Assembly: GCF_015218165.1 (NCBI RefSeq)
Contig: NZ_CP048659.1
Span: 2,108,001 to 2,172,000 of the forward strand
Origin: Acinetobacter piscicola
GTDB lineage: Bacteria > Pseudomonadota > Gammaproteobacteria > Pseudomonadales > Moraxellaceae
Direction of reading: 5' to 3'
Length of the DNA stretch: 64,000 bases
Shown piece by piece: positions 8,812 through 17,054 of this stretch; the stretch's first letter is position 1, and every line of letters begins with the position of its first letter. The position numbers were made by a program, and so were the translations under genes. Below the pieces are notes generated by a model. It ran no database searches, was not told the origin of the DNA, and saw only the letters and a program-made list of their open reading frames with translations.

Positions 8812-10017
8812 TTAATCTTTTGACCCTTGTGTCCAACGAAAACCAAAGCGGTAATGTTGGTCTAAATATTGTTGATCTTGGAAATAACGCACTTCACGAT
8901 TGGCTCGAATACTACCGCCCACATTTTTCAGTTCAACAATGGCACAGGTGGTTAAATGATTACCATCGGTTAAACGAACCTCTATTTCAGGCTGATTTGG
9001 GATACGAATGGTCACTACGCCATCTGTTGCAGCCCATTGCGCCACACCTGAATAAATATAGGTATAAATAACAATCCGTTCAATTTCATCCCAACGATCA
9101 CCATTGATATGCAAGTTCTCACCTGTCGTTGTCGCACCTGTACGATCATCACCGTCTAAATGAATAAATGGGGGGCGGTCATAATGACCAAACTGATTAC
9201 CCAGTGGTTGAACTAAAGCAACTTGACCACTTTTAAACTGAATCATGGCGCCGAGATCTAGATCGATGGTTTTATTTCCACCGACTAATTTTTTAAAGAA
9301 TGAACCTGATTGGGCTTGTTGACCTTGATTCCAGTTGAGATTTACTGAAATTTTACCGAAACCTGAGCCTTTTTTAGTCAAATTAATACTGGAATTGGTC
9401 TTGTCTAATTTGATTTTAGATAAATTTAAACTTGAGTTTGGCGTTGGCGTTGGCGTTGGCGTTGGCGTTGGCGTTGGCGTAGCTTGTGTTGTTTCTGCTG
9501 CAATTTCAACACCAAAATTTTCAGCCAATGGCTTTAAACCACCATTAAAACCCTGATTTACAAAACGAAATTTCCATTTCTCATTATGTTTATACACTTC
9601 AGCTAAAATCAAAGCTTTTTCAGTTTTTTGCTGTGTTTCCACAATGGCTGTGGCAACAGTTTGCCCATTTTCCTGTAATTCGATTTGGATGGGGGCAAGC
9701 CTATTGACTGCATGTGGCTCATTTAAAGTTGCACAAATTGCAATTTTACCAATTTGAGGATCAATTAAAGCCGTATTAAAGCTTAATTTACTTTGATAAG
9801 GTGCTTTACTGCTTGATTCAGTTAATATTACGCTTTGATTTATTGTCTGCTTTTGCCCGTAGAAAATCATATCCTGATCACCACGAACTTTTTGTGTTGT
9901 TTGCGCCAACTGATAGGCTGTAATGTCTAAATCGATATGCGCAGGAACGTTTGTTTTTATTAATATATCCACATTTTGTTGGGTTAAACCAATATTACCA
10001 CCTGCAATCAATTGCAT
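8812..10017 (-). CDS. terA: TerA-like protein with two TerD-type domains joined by a TP repeat
   Basis: This is a 401-residue protein at the head of the ter operon. Residues 1-170 are a TerD-like domain that ends in NQGFNGGLKPLAENFG but lacks the acidic metal loop. Residues 180-193 are seven Thr-Pro pairs. The second domain (about 200-401) has FGKISVNLNWNQG, DLDLGAMIQFKSG and HLDGDDRTGATTTGE, as in TerA. The linker is encoded by a perfect hexanucleotide array. Upstream is a 340-bp divergent region shared with the + strand enzyme operon, so the two blocks may be co-regulated. Function in the family is unproven; a role in assembling TerD complexes is inferred. Confidence 0.82.
   Translation of the reverse strand: MQLIAGGNIGLTQQNVDILIKTNVPAHIDLDITAYQLAQTTQKVRGDQDMIFYGQKQTINQSVILTESSSKAPYQSKLSFNTALIDPQIGKIAICATLNEPHAVNRLAPIQIELQENGQTVATAIVETQQKTEKALILAEVYKHNEKWKFRFVNQGFNGGLKPLAENFGVEIAAETTQATPTPTPTPTPTPTPNSSLNLSKIKLDKTNSSINLTKKGSGFGKISVNLNWNQGQQAQSGSFFKKLVGGNKTIDLDLGAMIQFKSGQVALVQPLGNQFGHYDRPPFIHLDGDDRTGATTTGENLHINGDRWDEIERIVIYTYIYSGVAQWAATDGVVTIRIPNQPEIEVRLTDGNHLTTCAIVELKNVGGSIRANREVRYFQDQQYLDQHYRFGFRWTQGSKD
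9440..9481. repeat. Hexanucleotide microsatellite (GGCGTT)6 plus GGCGTA inside terA
   Basis: Six exact GGCGTT units and a seventh ending in A give, on the - strand, seven Thr-Pro codon pairs in the linker between the two TerD domains. Because the unit is 6 bp, slippage would change linker length by two residues without shifting the frame. Confidence 0.9.
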
Positions 10018-10376
10018 ATTATCCTCAAATACGTTGTTATAAATCTATAAAAAATGATTTTTTGAATGAAATCAAAATTTAAACTAAGTCAGTTTAATAT
10101 ATTTGCATCACTTAGTTTTACCATAAAAATATGACAGGCCATAGTATAAAAATATTTTTTTTAACAAAAATATAAACAAAGAAGCTGTAAAAAAAGATTG
10201 CAAGTTATTCTATTTTAATTATATATTTCTCTAGTTTTTAAACATTTAATTAAAATGTAACGTCTACACCCTGTTTGAATGGTTTATTTTCTCTCATATT
10301 GAGAAATAACTAAAGATGAACAAGATATTTTATGATTTGATTTTAAAAAATTTGCTTATTGAGAATAAATTTTACC
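10018..10376. promoter_or_regulatory. Divergent regulatory region between terA and the ATP-grasp operon
   Basis: This AT-rich intergenic stretch contains a perfect 9-bp inverted repeat, AAACTAAGT (10081-10089) with ACTTAGTTT (10110-10118), spaced 20 bases apart. A further imperfect dyad (TTATTTTCTC/GAGAAATAA) lies near 10288-10313. Promoters for both operons must lie here, but no convincing -35/-10 pair stands out. The 9-bp repeat is the best operator candidate. Confidence 0.45.
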
Positions 10377-11384
10377 GTGAAAGATCATTATACCGTTTGG
10401 ATTGCTGAAAGTTTTTCTTGTCAAAAAGATATTATTCAAGCCTTAAAAGATTCTTCTCTTGCTTCCCATTTGAAAATCATTTGCTCACATCATTTGCTAC
10501 GCCCTGAACTGCAACATATTGCTGATCTTTTTATTCAACAACCTGATATTCTCGACGCGGCTGAGTGGTTATTAAAACAATGCATTCAATTTAAGGTAGA
10601 CCTACTATTTTGTGGCAAAAAAGCACACTGTATCGAACCTTATCGTGAACAATTTGCAAAGCACAATATTCAACTGATCACAGGTGCTATGTCTCTTCAA
10701 GCGCTTGAAGACATTGATGATAAATTTGTTTTTACGGAGCAATGTAAGGCACTACACTTACCTTATATTCCTGCTATTAAAGCAGATTCAAGTGACACAT
10801 TAAAAACCGCTATTTTACAAGCGAAACAACAGTTTAGTGAAATTTGTGCTAAACCTGTGCATGGTGTTTATGGTTTTGGTTTTGTCCGTTTAAAAGATGA
10901 TATTGATTATTTTCAACATTTTAAATCACCTTTTATTGCAAATACACAACAGTTTATCGAAGCTTATGCTCAACTCGAACAAGGCATCGAATACTTAATT
11001 ATGCCTTATTTGAATGGTGGAGAATGTTCGGTTGACATTGCCTGTCATCAAGGCAAAATCTTGGCTCAAGTCACCCGTATTAAATATCAATTTCATCAAG
11101 AATGTTTTTTACAACATCCCTGTCATGAAATTTGCACACAATTGGTTCAACATTTCAATTGTGACGGTTTGATTAATATTCAATTTAAAAAAGACCAACA
11201 ACAGCAGTGGCATATTTTAGAAATTAATGCACGCCCAGCAGGCGGATTTGCATATACCTTGCATACTGGCGTGAATTTGGTTGCAGAAATTTTTGCACAA
11301 AAGTTATCGCTCAATTTACAGCGTGAGAACACAATATCACCCGTCAAAGTACTGCCTTTAGTACAAAGTTTTAAAATGGATTAA
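10377..11384 (+). CDS. ATP-grasp ligase of the Ter-associated biosynthetic module
   Basis: This is an ATP-grasp family protein of about 335 residues. The C-terminal part has the metal and ATP motif WHILEINARPAGG near the end, and an AKPVHGVYGFGF segment supplies the nucleotide lysine and small loop. It opens a five-gene + strand operon (PRTase, HAD phosphatase, StiP-type PRTase, CitE-like lyase) predicted from comparative genomics to make a nucleoside-like metabolite; the ligase would join a carboxylate and an amine. The start is uncertain. The frame is open to a TTG at 10359, but the GTG at 10377 gives a natural N-terminus (KDHYTVWIAESF), with only a distant GAGA upstream. The substrate is unknown. 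Confidence 0.8.
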   Translation: MKDHYTVWIAESFSCQKDIIQALKDSSLASHLKIICSHHLLRPELQHIADLFIQQPDILDAAEWLLKQCIQFKVDLLFCGKKAHCIEPYREQFAKHNIQLITGAMSLQALEDIDDKFVFTEQCKALHLPYIPAIKADSSDTLKTAILQAKQQFSEICAKPVHGVYGFGFVRLKDDIDYFQHFKSPFIANTQQFIEAYAQLEQGIEYLIMPYLNGGECSVDIACHQGKILAQVTRIKYQFHQECFLQHPCHEICTQLVQHFNCDGLINIQFKKDQQQQWHILEINARPAGGFAYTLHTGVNLVAEIFAQKLSLNLQRENTISPVKVLPLVQSFKMD

Positions 11385-11393
11385 GATTAATTA

Positions 11394-12515
11394 ATGAAAG
11401 AAATTGAATTAAGTCGTGGTTGCATTCGTGTTTCGGTTCGTCAACATCACCCGCATTGGGATTTAGATCAATTATTAGGTTTTGCAGAAAGAATTAATCC
11501 AAAACGTGCTTTTTTATTTGTGTCCAAAGTCTTAGGCAAGCATATTCCTGTTGCACCCTCTACCATGCAACGCAGTTACGTAGATTTATGTGCTTTAGTT
11601 CCCAAAGATGTACCTTATCCCATTACTGTGATTGGTATGGCGGAAACGGCGGTAGGTTTAGGTGCAGGTGTTTATCGTGAATTAAAAAAAGATTTTGCTG
11701 AAAATGCCCTTTTTGTGACAACAACACGTCATCCTGTCGATGCGTTGCCCACCTTAGGCTTATTTTTAGAAGAACATAGCCATGCGCAAGATCAGTTTAT
11801 TTTGAGTAGTCATGATCCGAAAAAACATCAACATTTAATCCAATCAAAAACTTTAATTTTGGTGGATGATGAAATTTCTACAGGTAAAACTTTTAAAAAT
11901 CTGATCATGAGCCTGAAAAATTCGGGGCTTGAACAGGTTGAGCACATTATCTTAGTGACGTTGGTCAATTGGGCAGAAGAACATTTGAATGATCTCAACG
12001 TCGGTATTCCCATTGAAGTGGTTTCACTGTTGCATGGTTCGTGGCATTGGCAAGCCAATCAAAATCAGATTGAAATCCATATGCCTGATGTCAATAAAAC
12101 CAATCAAGAAGCACAGCGCATTATTGCACCACATGATTGGGGACGTGAACCTAGTTACTTAGATTGCAAAGCTTGGGCAAATGTACACATTAACCAACCG
12201 AATGAAAAAATTTTAGTCTTAGGCTCAGGGGAGTTCAGTTGGATTCCGTTCCTGATCGCAGAACAATTAGAGCAACAAGGTGCAGAAGTTTATTATAGCT
12301 CCACCACACGCTCTCCGATTATGCAAGGGCATGCCATTGAAAGCATTTGTGCCTTTACCGACAATTATGGGCTCAATATCAACAATTATGCCTATAACGT
12401 TCGACATCAACAATTTGACCGTGTGTTATTGGTCATCGAAACAGAACAACACAGTGTAGACCCTACGCTTTTTGAGCAAATTGAAAATTTGGAAGTGATT
12501 CATTATGAACCATAA
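11394..12515 (+). CDS. Ter-associated phosphoribosyltransferase with TRSP-type C-terminal domain
   Basis: This 373-residue protein has an N-terminal type I phosphoribosyltransferase fold with the PRPP loop VDDEISTGKT at 157-166, preceded by the GMAETAVGLG segment (81-90). The C-terminal part, with LVLGSGEFSWIPFLIAEQLEQQG, is the TRSP-type domain seen in these clusters. It would transfer a ribose-5-phosphate unit to or from a base-like substrate. It begins nine bases after the ATP-grasp stop and overlaps the HAD gene by 11 bases, which implies translational coupling. The exact substrate is not known. Confidence 0.85.
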   Translation: MKEIELSRGCIRVSVRQHHPHWDLDQLLGFAERINPKRAFLFVSKVLGKHIPVAPSTMQRSYVDLCALVPKDVPYPITVIGMAETAVGLGAGVYRELKKDFAENALFVTTTRHPVDALPTLGLFLEEHSHAQDQFILSSHDPKKHQHLIQSKTLILVDDEISTGKTFKNLIMSLKNSGLEQVEHIILVTLVNWAEEHLNDLNVGIPIEVVSLLHGSWHWQANQNQIEIHMPDVNKTNQEAQRIIAPHDWGREPSYLDCKAWANVHINQPNEKILVLGSGEFSWIPFLIAEQLEQQGAEVYYSSTTRSPIMQGHAIESICAFTDNYGLNINNYAYNVRHQQFDRVLLVIETEQHSVDPTLFEQIENLEVIHYEP

Positions 12516-13287
12516 GCCTTTGGTTTTTGTCGATTTAGACGATACTTTATTTCAGACCAATCGCAAGTCTGCACCGACTGATTTACATAAAATTGCCACC
12601 ACAGATAAGTCTGGGCAACCCCTGTCTTATATGAAACCGAAACAACAAGTTTTTGTAAATTGGTTATTAGATTCGGCTGAAGTTGTGCCTGTGACTGCGC
12701 GTTCAGTTGAAGCCTTACAACGTGTGCATTTACCTTTTCAATCTGGTGCAGTATGTTCACATGGTGGTACGATTATTGACGCACAGCAAAATATCGATAT
12801 GGATTGGTTTAATATTCAAAAAAATGCTGTTGCAAACTTAAATGATTTATTGGATGAATTACCTGAGATTTTACTGAAAACAGCACAGGACTTAGGCTCG
12901 ATTCGTACATGGACAGTCGAGGAAAATGACCTCAAAATCTATACTGTCGCCAAGCAAAACCAGCCAGAAGATGGGCTTTTTTTAGATCAATTGGTACAAC
13001 ATTTACCCAAAGATGTGTTAGAACATTGCTATGTACATATCAACGGCAATAATTTGGCCGTCATTCCAAAGTTTGTCTCTAAGCAAAAAGCCGTTGAATT
13101 TTTTATCGAAAAATATGACCCACAAGGGGAGCGTGTCATTTTGGGTTGGGGTGACAGTCTATCCGATGCGGGCTTCTTAGGCTGTTGTGATTGGTTTGGT
13201 ATGCCAAAAAACAGTCAGCTTGACCAATTTTTAGCACACAACTTAAGCAATGATCATCGACAGAAAGGATTCTTAGGGCATGTCTAA
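12505..13287 (+). CDS. HAD-family phosphatase of the Ter biosynthetic operon
   Basis: This 260-residue HAD hydrolase has motif I FVDLDDTLF at 8-16 (nucleophile Asp10, acid Asp12) and motif IV GWGDSLSDAGF in the C-terminal part. The order resembles sugar or nucleotide phosphatases with a C2-type cap. It overlaps the PRTase gene before it and the StiP gene after it (8 bases), so all are translated together. In the proposed pathway it would remove a phosphate from the ribosylated intermediate. The reaction itself is inferred from family and context. Confidence 0.85.
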   Translation: MNHKPLVFVDLDDTLFQTNRKSAPTDLHKIATTDKSGQPLSYMKPKQQVFVNWLLDSAEVVPVTARSVEALQRVHLPFQSGAVCSHGGTIIDAQQNIDMDWFNIQKNAVANLNDLLDELPEILLKTAQDLGSIRTWTVEENDLKIYTVAKQNQPEDGLFLDQLVQHLPKDVLEHCYVHINGNNLAVIPKFVSKQKAVEFFIEKYDPQGERVILGWGDSLSDAGFLGCCDWFGMPKNSQLDQFLAHNLSNDHRQKGFLGHV

Positions 13288-14434
13288 TTTAAATCAGATT
13301 GATCAAAGACTAGCAAATATCGGTTTTCACGGCTCATATCGCCCACAAGACATTACTTTTTTACTGAATATCACGGATTTAACACCAACCTCAGTCGCAG
13401 AAAAAGAACGTTTAATTCAATCTGGTCAAAAACATTATTCTGAAATGATCAGTGAAGAAAATGCCCCCTCGCCTGAACATTTAAAACATTTTCAGCATGC
13501 TTTTACGCATGGTTCAGCACGTCTAGCGCAAGAAGTACAACAACTTAGCCAAGCTTTGATGACACGTTTTCCAAAGCAACCTATTGTTTTAGTGAGTTTA
13601 GTTCGAGCAGGCGTACCTTTAGGGGTTCTGTTAAAACATTGCATTGCCAAACAACAAGCATGTTTTCATTATGGTATTAGTATTATTCGAGACCGCGGCA
13701 TTGATTTTGCTGCGCTCAATGCCATCATTCAGCAACATGGTGCTGAAAATATTGTCTTTGTAGATGGCTGGACAGGCAAAGGGGCGATTTGCCGTGAACT
13801 GACGAAAAATCTACAAGACTATCCTGAATTATTTGATGCAGGTTGGGAAATTCCTCGCCTTGTAACATTGTCAGATTTAGGTGGTTATTCTTGGCTTAGT
13901 GCCAGTTGTGAAGATTGGCTGATTCCTTTTGGCATCTTAGGTTCAGTCATTTCAGGTTTAACTTCTCGTAGTATCTTACGAGCAGATATAGATCAAGCTG
14001 AAGCAAAATTGGACTGTTTTAATCCAGAGAAATGGCATGATTGTGTCGTTTATACTCATCTTCAACAACACGATTTATCTGTACAATTCATTCAAAATAT
14101 TTTAAATATTATTGAACAACATCCCATTCAACAGAGGATTGAATGGAATAACGAGATTCGACTAACTCAGCAAAAATTGTGCTTAGACACGGTAGATTGG
14201 ATTGCTGCACACTACCAAATCAATAACATTAACCATATTAAACCAAGTATTGCTGAAGCCACGCGTGCCGTACTTAGACGTGTGCCTGAACGTATTTTAA
14301 TCCGAGATGAACATAATCCTCACGTTCAGTTACTGTTACACTTTGCGCAACAACAGCACGTCTCAGTCGACATTTTAGGTTCAAAATTGGGTCCATATCA
14401 TGCAGTGACCTTAATTAAAAACTTTGGAAAATAA
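13280..14434 (+). CDS. StiP-type phosphoribosyltransferase/PELOTA-like protein
   Basis: This 384-residue protein belongs to the family often labelled cysteine protease StiP. The visible motifs instead fit a phosphoribosyltransferase: LVSLVRAGVPLGVLL (about 104-118), IIRDRGID (135-142), and the PRPP loop FVDGWTGKGAI at 160-170. The last 90 residues (TRAVLRRVPERILIRDEHNPHV and onward) fit the RNA-binding PELOTA-like domain described in these proteins. It is therefore the second PRTase of the operon. The protease label should be treated with caution. It overlaps the HAD gene and is four bases before the lyase ATG. Confidence 0.83.
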   Translation: MSNLNQIDQRLANIGFHGSYRPQDITFLLNITDLTPTSVAEKERLIQSGQKHYSEMISEENAPSPEHLKHFQHAFTHGSARLAQEVQQLSQALMTRFPKQPIVLVSLVRAGVPLGVLLKHCIAKQQACFHYGISIIRDRGIDFAALNAIIQQHGAENIVFVDGWTGKGAICRELTKNLQDYPELFDAGWEIPRLVTLSDLGGYSWLSASCEDWLIPFGILGSVISGLTSRSILRADIDQAEAKLDCFNPEKWHDCVVYTHLQQHDLSVQFIQNILNIIEQHPIQQRIEWNNEIRLTQQKLCLDTVDWIAAHYQINNINHIKPSIAEATRAVLRRVPERILIRDEHNPHVQLLLHFAQQQHVSVDILGSKLGPYHAVTLIKNFGK

Positions 14435-14438
14435 TACA

Positions 14439-15371
14439 ATGAAACAATTACAACATGCCATTGAGCTTGGTGCGACCATGTATATCCCTGCCACGCATCA
14501 ACATTTATGGGACGTGACTGAGGGCATCAAATTTTCAAATTTAAAATCGATTGCAGTCTGCTTGGAAGATGCTGTTTTAGAAAAAGATGTACAAACGGCA
14601 ATGGTCAATTTAAAAGCACTCTTGCAAAAACGTGCAGAAAACCCAAACCTAAAAACACCTGCATTGTTTATTCGCCCACGTCATATCGAAATGGCGAAAT
14701 ATATTATCGATTGGGATTTACACCATACCATTAGCGGTATGATTTTACCGAAATTTACCTTACATAATTTAAAACAATGGATGGAGGTTTTACCTTCTCA
14801 TATAAATTTAATGCCAACCTTTGAAACCAAAGAAATTTTTGATATGGGGCATAATGTTGAATTACAGCAAGCACTCAAGTATGACTTTCATAAAACCTTG
14901 TGTTTAAGGATTGGCGGTAATGATTTACTCTCCTGTTTATACCTGCGTCGTCCAAAAAATACCACTATTTATCAAACACCTGTAGGTATGTTAATTTCTC
15001 AACTGGCAGGCTTATATATTCCCGCAGGCTTTCAACTCAGCTCACCTGTCTGTGAACATATTGAAAATATACAGATTTTATCCAATGAACTGATCCAAGA
15101 TATGAATAATGGAATTTATACCAAAACTGCCATTCATCCAACACAAATTGATTTTATTCATGAAGCATTTCAAGTGTCGACTGAAGAATTTCAAGAAGCA
15201 CAGCAAGTATTAGCAATGGATGCAAAAAGTGTATTTAAAAGCCAAGGTTCTATGCTAGAACCTGCAACACATCGTAATTGGGCTGAAATGGTATTATTAC
15301 GCTATAAAACATTTGGCTTAAATAAATCCCATTTAAATCATCACGGTGATGTATTTAAATTTAATGCTTAA
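14439..15371 (+). CDS. HpcH/HpaI aldolase or citrate lyase-like (CitE-type) protein
   Basis: This is a 310-residue TIM-barrel protein of the CitE/HpcH family. The metal ligand motif is CLEDAV at 41-46; later come RIGGNDLLS and the C-terminal TAIHPTQIDFIHEAF, equivalent to the IHPxQ motif of CitE. The open frame begins at a TTG (14424) inside stiP, but the ATG at 14439, four bases after the stiP stop with GGAA upstream, is preferred. It would perform a C-C cleavage or condensation on an acyl-type substrate, perhaps supplying the acid that the ATP-grasp enzyme couples. It is the last gene of the + operon and faces the kinase gene convergently. Confidence 0.82.
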   Translation: MKQLQHAIELGATMYIPATHQHLWDVTEGIKFSNLKSIAVCLEDAVLEKDVQTAMVNLKALLQKRAENPNLKTPALFIRPRHIEMAKYIIDWDLHHTISGMILPKFTLHNLKQWMEVLPSHINLMPTFETKEIFDMGHNVELQQALKYDFHKTLCLRIGGNDLLSCLYLRRPKNTTIYQTPVGMLISQLAGLYIPAGFQLSSPVCEHIENIQILSNELIQDMNNGIYTKTAIHPTQIDFIHEAFQVSTEEFQEAQQVLAMDAKSVFKSQGSMLEPATHRNWAEMVLLRYKTFGLNKSHLNHHGDVFKFNA

Positions 15372-15401
15372 ATCACAAAGCAAATCGAAATAATCAAATA
15401 A

Positions 15402-15424
15402 AATGGCGGTCTCTATTCGCCATT
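15402..15424. terminator. Hairpin between the convergent lyase and kinase genes
   Basis: AATGGCG (15402-15408) pairs with CGCCATT (15418-15424) across a 9-nt loop. There is no good U run, so it is a weak terminator candidate for both convergent operons. Confidence 0.45.
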
Positions 15425-15459
15425 CATTTAAAAATAAACTTCAGCTTACTCAAAAAATA

Positions 15460-16989
15460 TCAAACTTCGACCATCTGTACGACAACCAAACGCCCACCAT
15501 CCTGTTTCGACAATAAGATTTGTGCGCCTTCTTTTAACTCTACTTTCCCCCCAATTGGAATGGGTGTCTTCGTCGTCACATCGGTTAAATCAGGCAAATC
15601 TTCGTTCACCAACCACCAACGATCTTGATGTAAAACAAAATAACCTTTACGTTTGGTTTGCTCTGGTGTTAAACGCTCATTCGGTGCAATCATACTATTG
15701 GCATGCCATGCAAATAAAGACTGCCCTGTCCACACCATTAAACGATGATTATCAGGACGATAGCTTGAGCCTTGTCGTGCTGAATATAAGTTTAAAATCG
15801 GTAGTTTGCCTTTAAATGTGGTTTTACAAAATGGACAGCTCGGCTGTGTTGTATTATCAAATACATACCATTTATGACTACACGCTGGATTTAAACACGG
15901 TTGTACCAAGTCCACTGTTTTAACCAATGCAATTTCCCAATCATTGGCAGATGGACGTTTACTCGGTTCATGCAAGCCCTCAATAAAACTTTTATTAAAT
16001 AATTCAGTTAAATAAGGACCTGTTACGGTATAAGGAATTTGTGCAGGGTCAGCCCAAGGGAGCTGCGAAGGTTTAAGTTGATTGGCCTTAACCCGATTAC
16101 TTTGATCGTCTGGATGCTCAACAAATAATGCGCGCTCTCCCATGGCAAGATTTTCATCTTTTTGAGGATCATCCATGTCATGGATTTTACCGCCTCGCAA
16201 TGGATGACGATACAATAAATACATATAAATCAATACTGCAAGTGCATGTCTATCTGTCGTAATACTTGGCAAAATTCGTTTTGGATCATCTTTATTTAAA
16301 TGACTGGTCATCACGACTTCAGGTGCAATAAAGTCAGGCGTTCCCACCACATCTGGTGGGTATTTTCCAGGCACAACCAAGCCATCCACATCGATCACAC
16401 ATGCACTCCCTGTCACAGGGTCGATGAGCACATTTTTATAGGATAAATCTGAGTGTGCCAAACCTGCTGCATGCATACGGCGCACCGCACGTGAAATTAA
16501 AATACTGATTTTTAAATAATTAAGCCATGTCCCTTTTTCACGATCATCTAAAAAACGGTTCTGGTTATTGGCACTCGCAAACCATTTTCCTTCTTTTTCT
16601 TTACCTTTAATGTTTAAAAAATCATTATTCTTTGAGCCATAATCAAAGAAAAATTGCTTTTTATAGGTCGGTGCGGTAATGCCCAATAAATCATTGTACT
16701 CAACCAAGCCATCAGGCCAACAAAAGATATTTTTCCAATAGTCACCACCAACACCATTAAAAATACCTTGCCATTTATTACCAACAATTTCTTTTAAACG
16801 GTCTTTTTGCTGTTCAAATGCTGCTTTAGATTGATAAAATTTATTTTTTTCTTTACTAAAAAAACACACCACATAACTGCGGTCAGGTGAAAAATACACA
16901 TCTTTCATTGCCCCTGAACCGATCACTTCATCTACAAATTCGATTGGACGTCCATCGACTGTAGTACATTTTACGATTTTTGCCGACAT
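15460..16989 (-). CDS. TerY-module protein kinase with C-terminal zinc ribbon
   Basis: This is a 509-residue Ser/Thr-type kinase. It has a glycine loop GSGAMKDVY at about 24-32, the catalytic loop HSDLSYKNVL at 179-188 (Asp181, Asn186), DVDG at 200-203 in place of DFG, and APE at 222-224. No clear VAIK lysine can be seen; the strand reads VVCFFSKEK. After the kinase fold come two CxnC pairs (C365, C370, C385, C388), a treble-clef-like ribbon, and a beta-rich tail. With PP2C and TerY this forms the TerY-P triad, a predicted phosphorylation switch for the Ter system. It lies 65 bases after the PP2C gene and ends the operon. Confidence 0.87.
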   Translation of the reverse strand: MSAKIVKCTTVDGRPIEFVDEVIGSGAMKDVYFSPDRSYVVCFFSKEKNKFYQSKAAFEQQKDRLKEIVGNKWQGIFNGVGGDYWKNIFCWPDGLVEYNDLLGITAPTYKKQFFFDYGSKNNDFLNIKGKEKEGKWFASANNQNRFLDDREKGTWLNYLKISILISRAVRRMHAAGLAHSDLSYKNVLIDPVTGSACVIDVDGLVVPGKYPPDVVGTPDFIAPEVVMTSHLNKDDPKRILPSITTDRHALAVLIYMYLLYRHPLRGGKIHDMDDPQKDENLAMGERALFVEHPDDQSNRVKANQLKPSQLPWADPAQIPYTVTGPYLTELFNKSFIEGLHEPSKRPSANDWEIALVKTVDLVQPCLNPACSHKWYVFDNTTQPSCPFCKTTFKGKLPILNLYSARQGSSYRPDNHRLMVWTGQSLFAWHANSMIAPNERLTPEQTKRKGYFVLHQDRWWLVNEDLPDLTDVTTKTPIPIGGKVELKEGAQILLSKQDGGRLVVVQMVEV

Positions 16990-17054
16990 GTGCTAACACC
17001 TAATTTCTAAAATTTTTGTCTCTAAATAGTGTGAATTGATTACTTTTTCAAGCT

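Noticed and set aside
8793..9071. Open frame of 92 codons on the + strand opposite the end of terA
   Set aside because: It lies antisense within a well-supported terA frame and has no ribosome site or recognisable protein features.
9440..9481. Short tandem repeat as a possible CRISPR fragment
   Set aside because: Units are 6 bp with no spacers; it encodes a Thr-Pro linker within terA.
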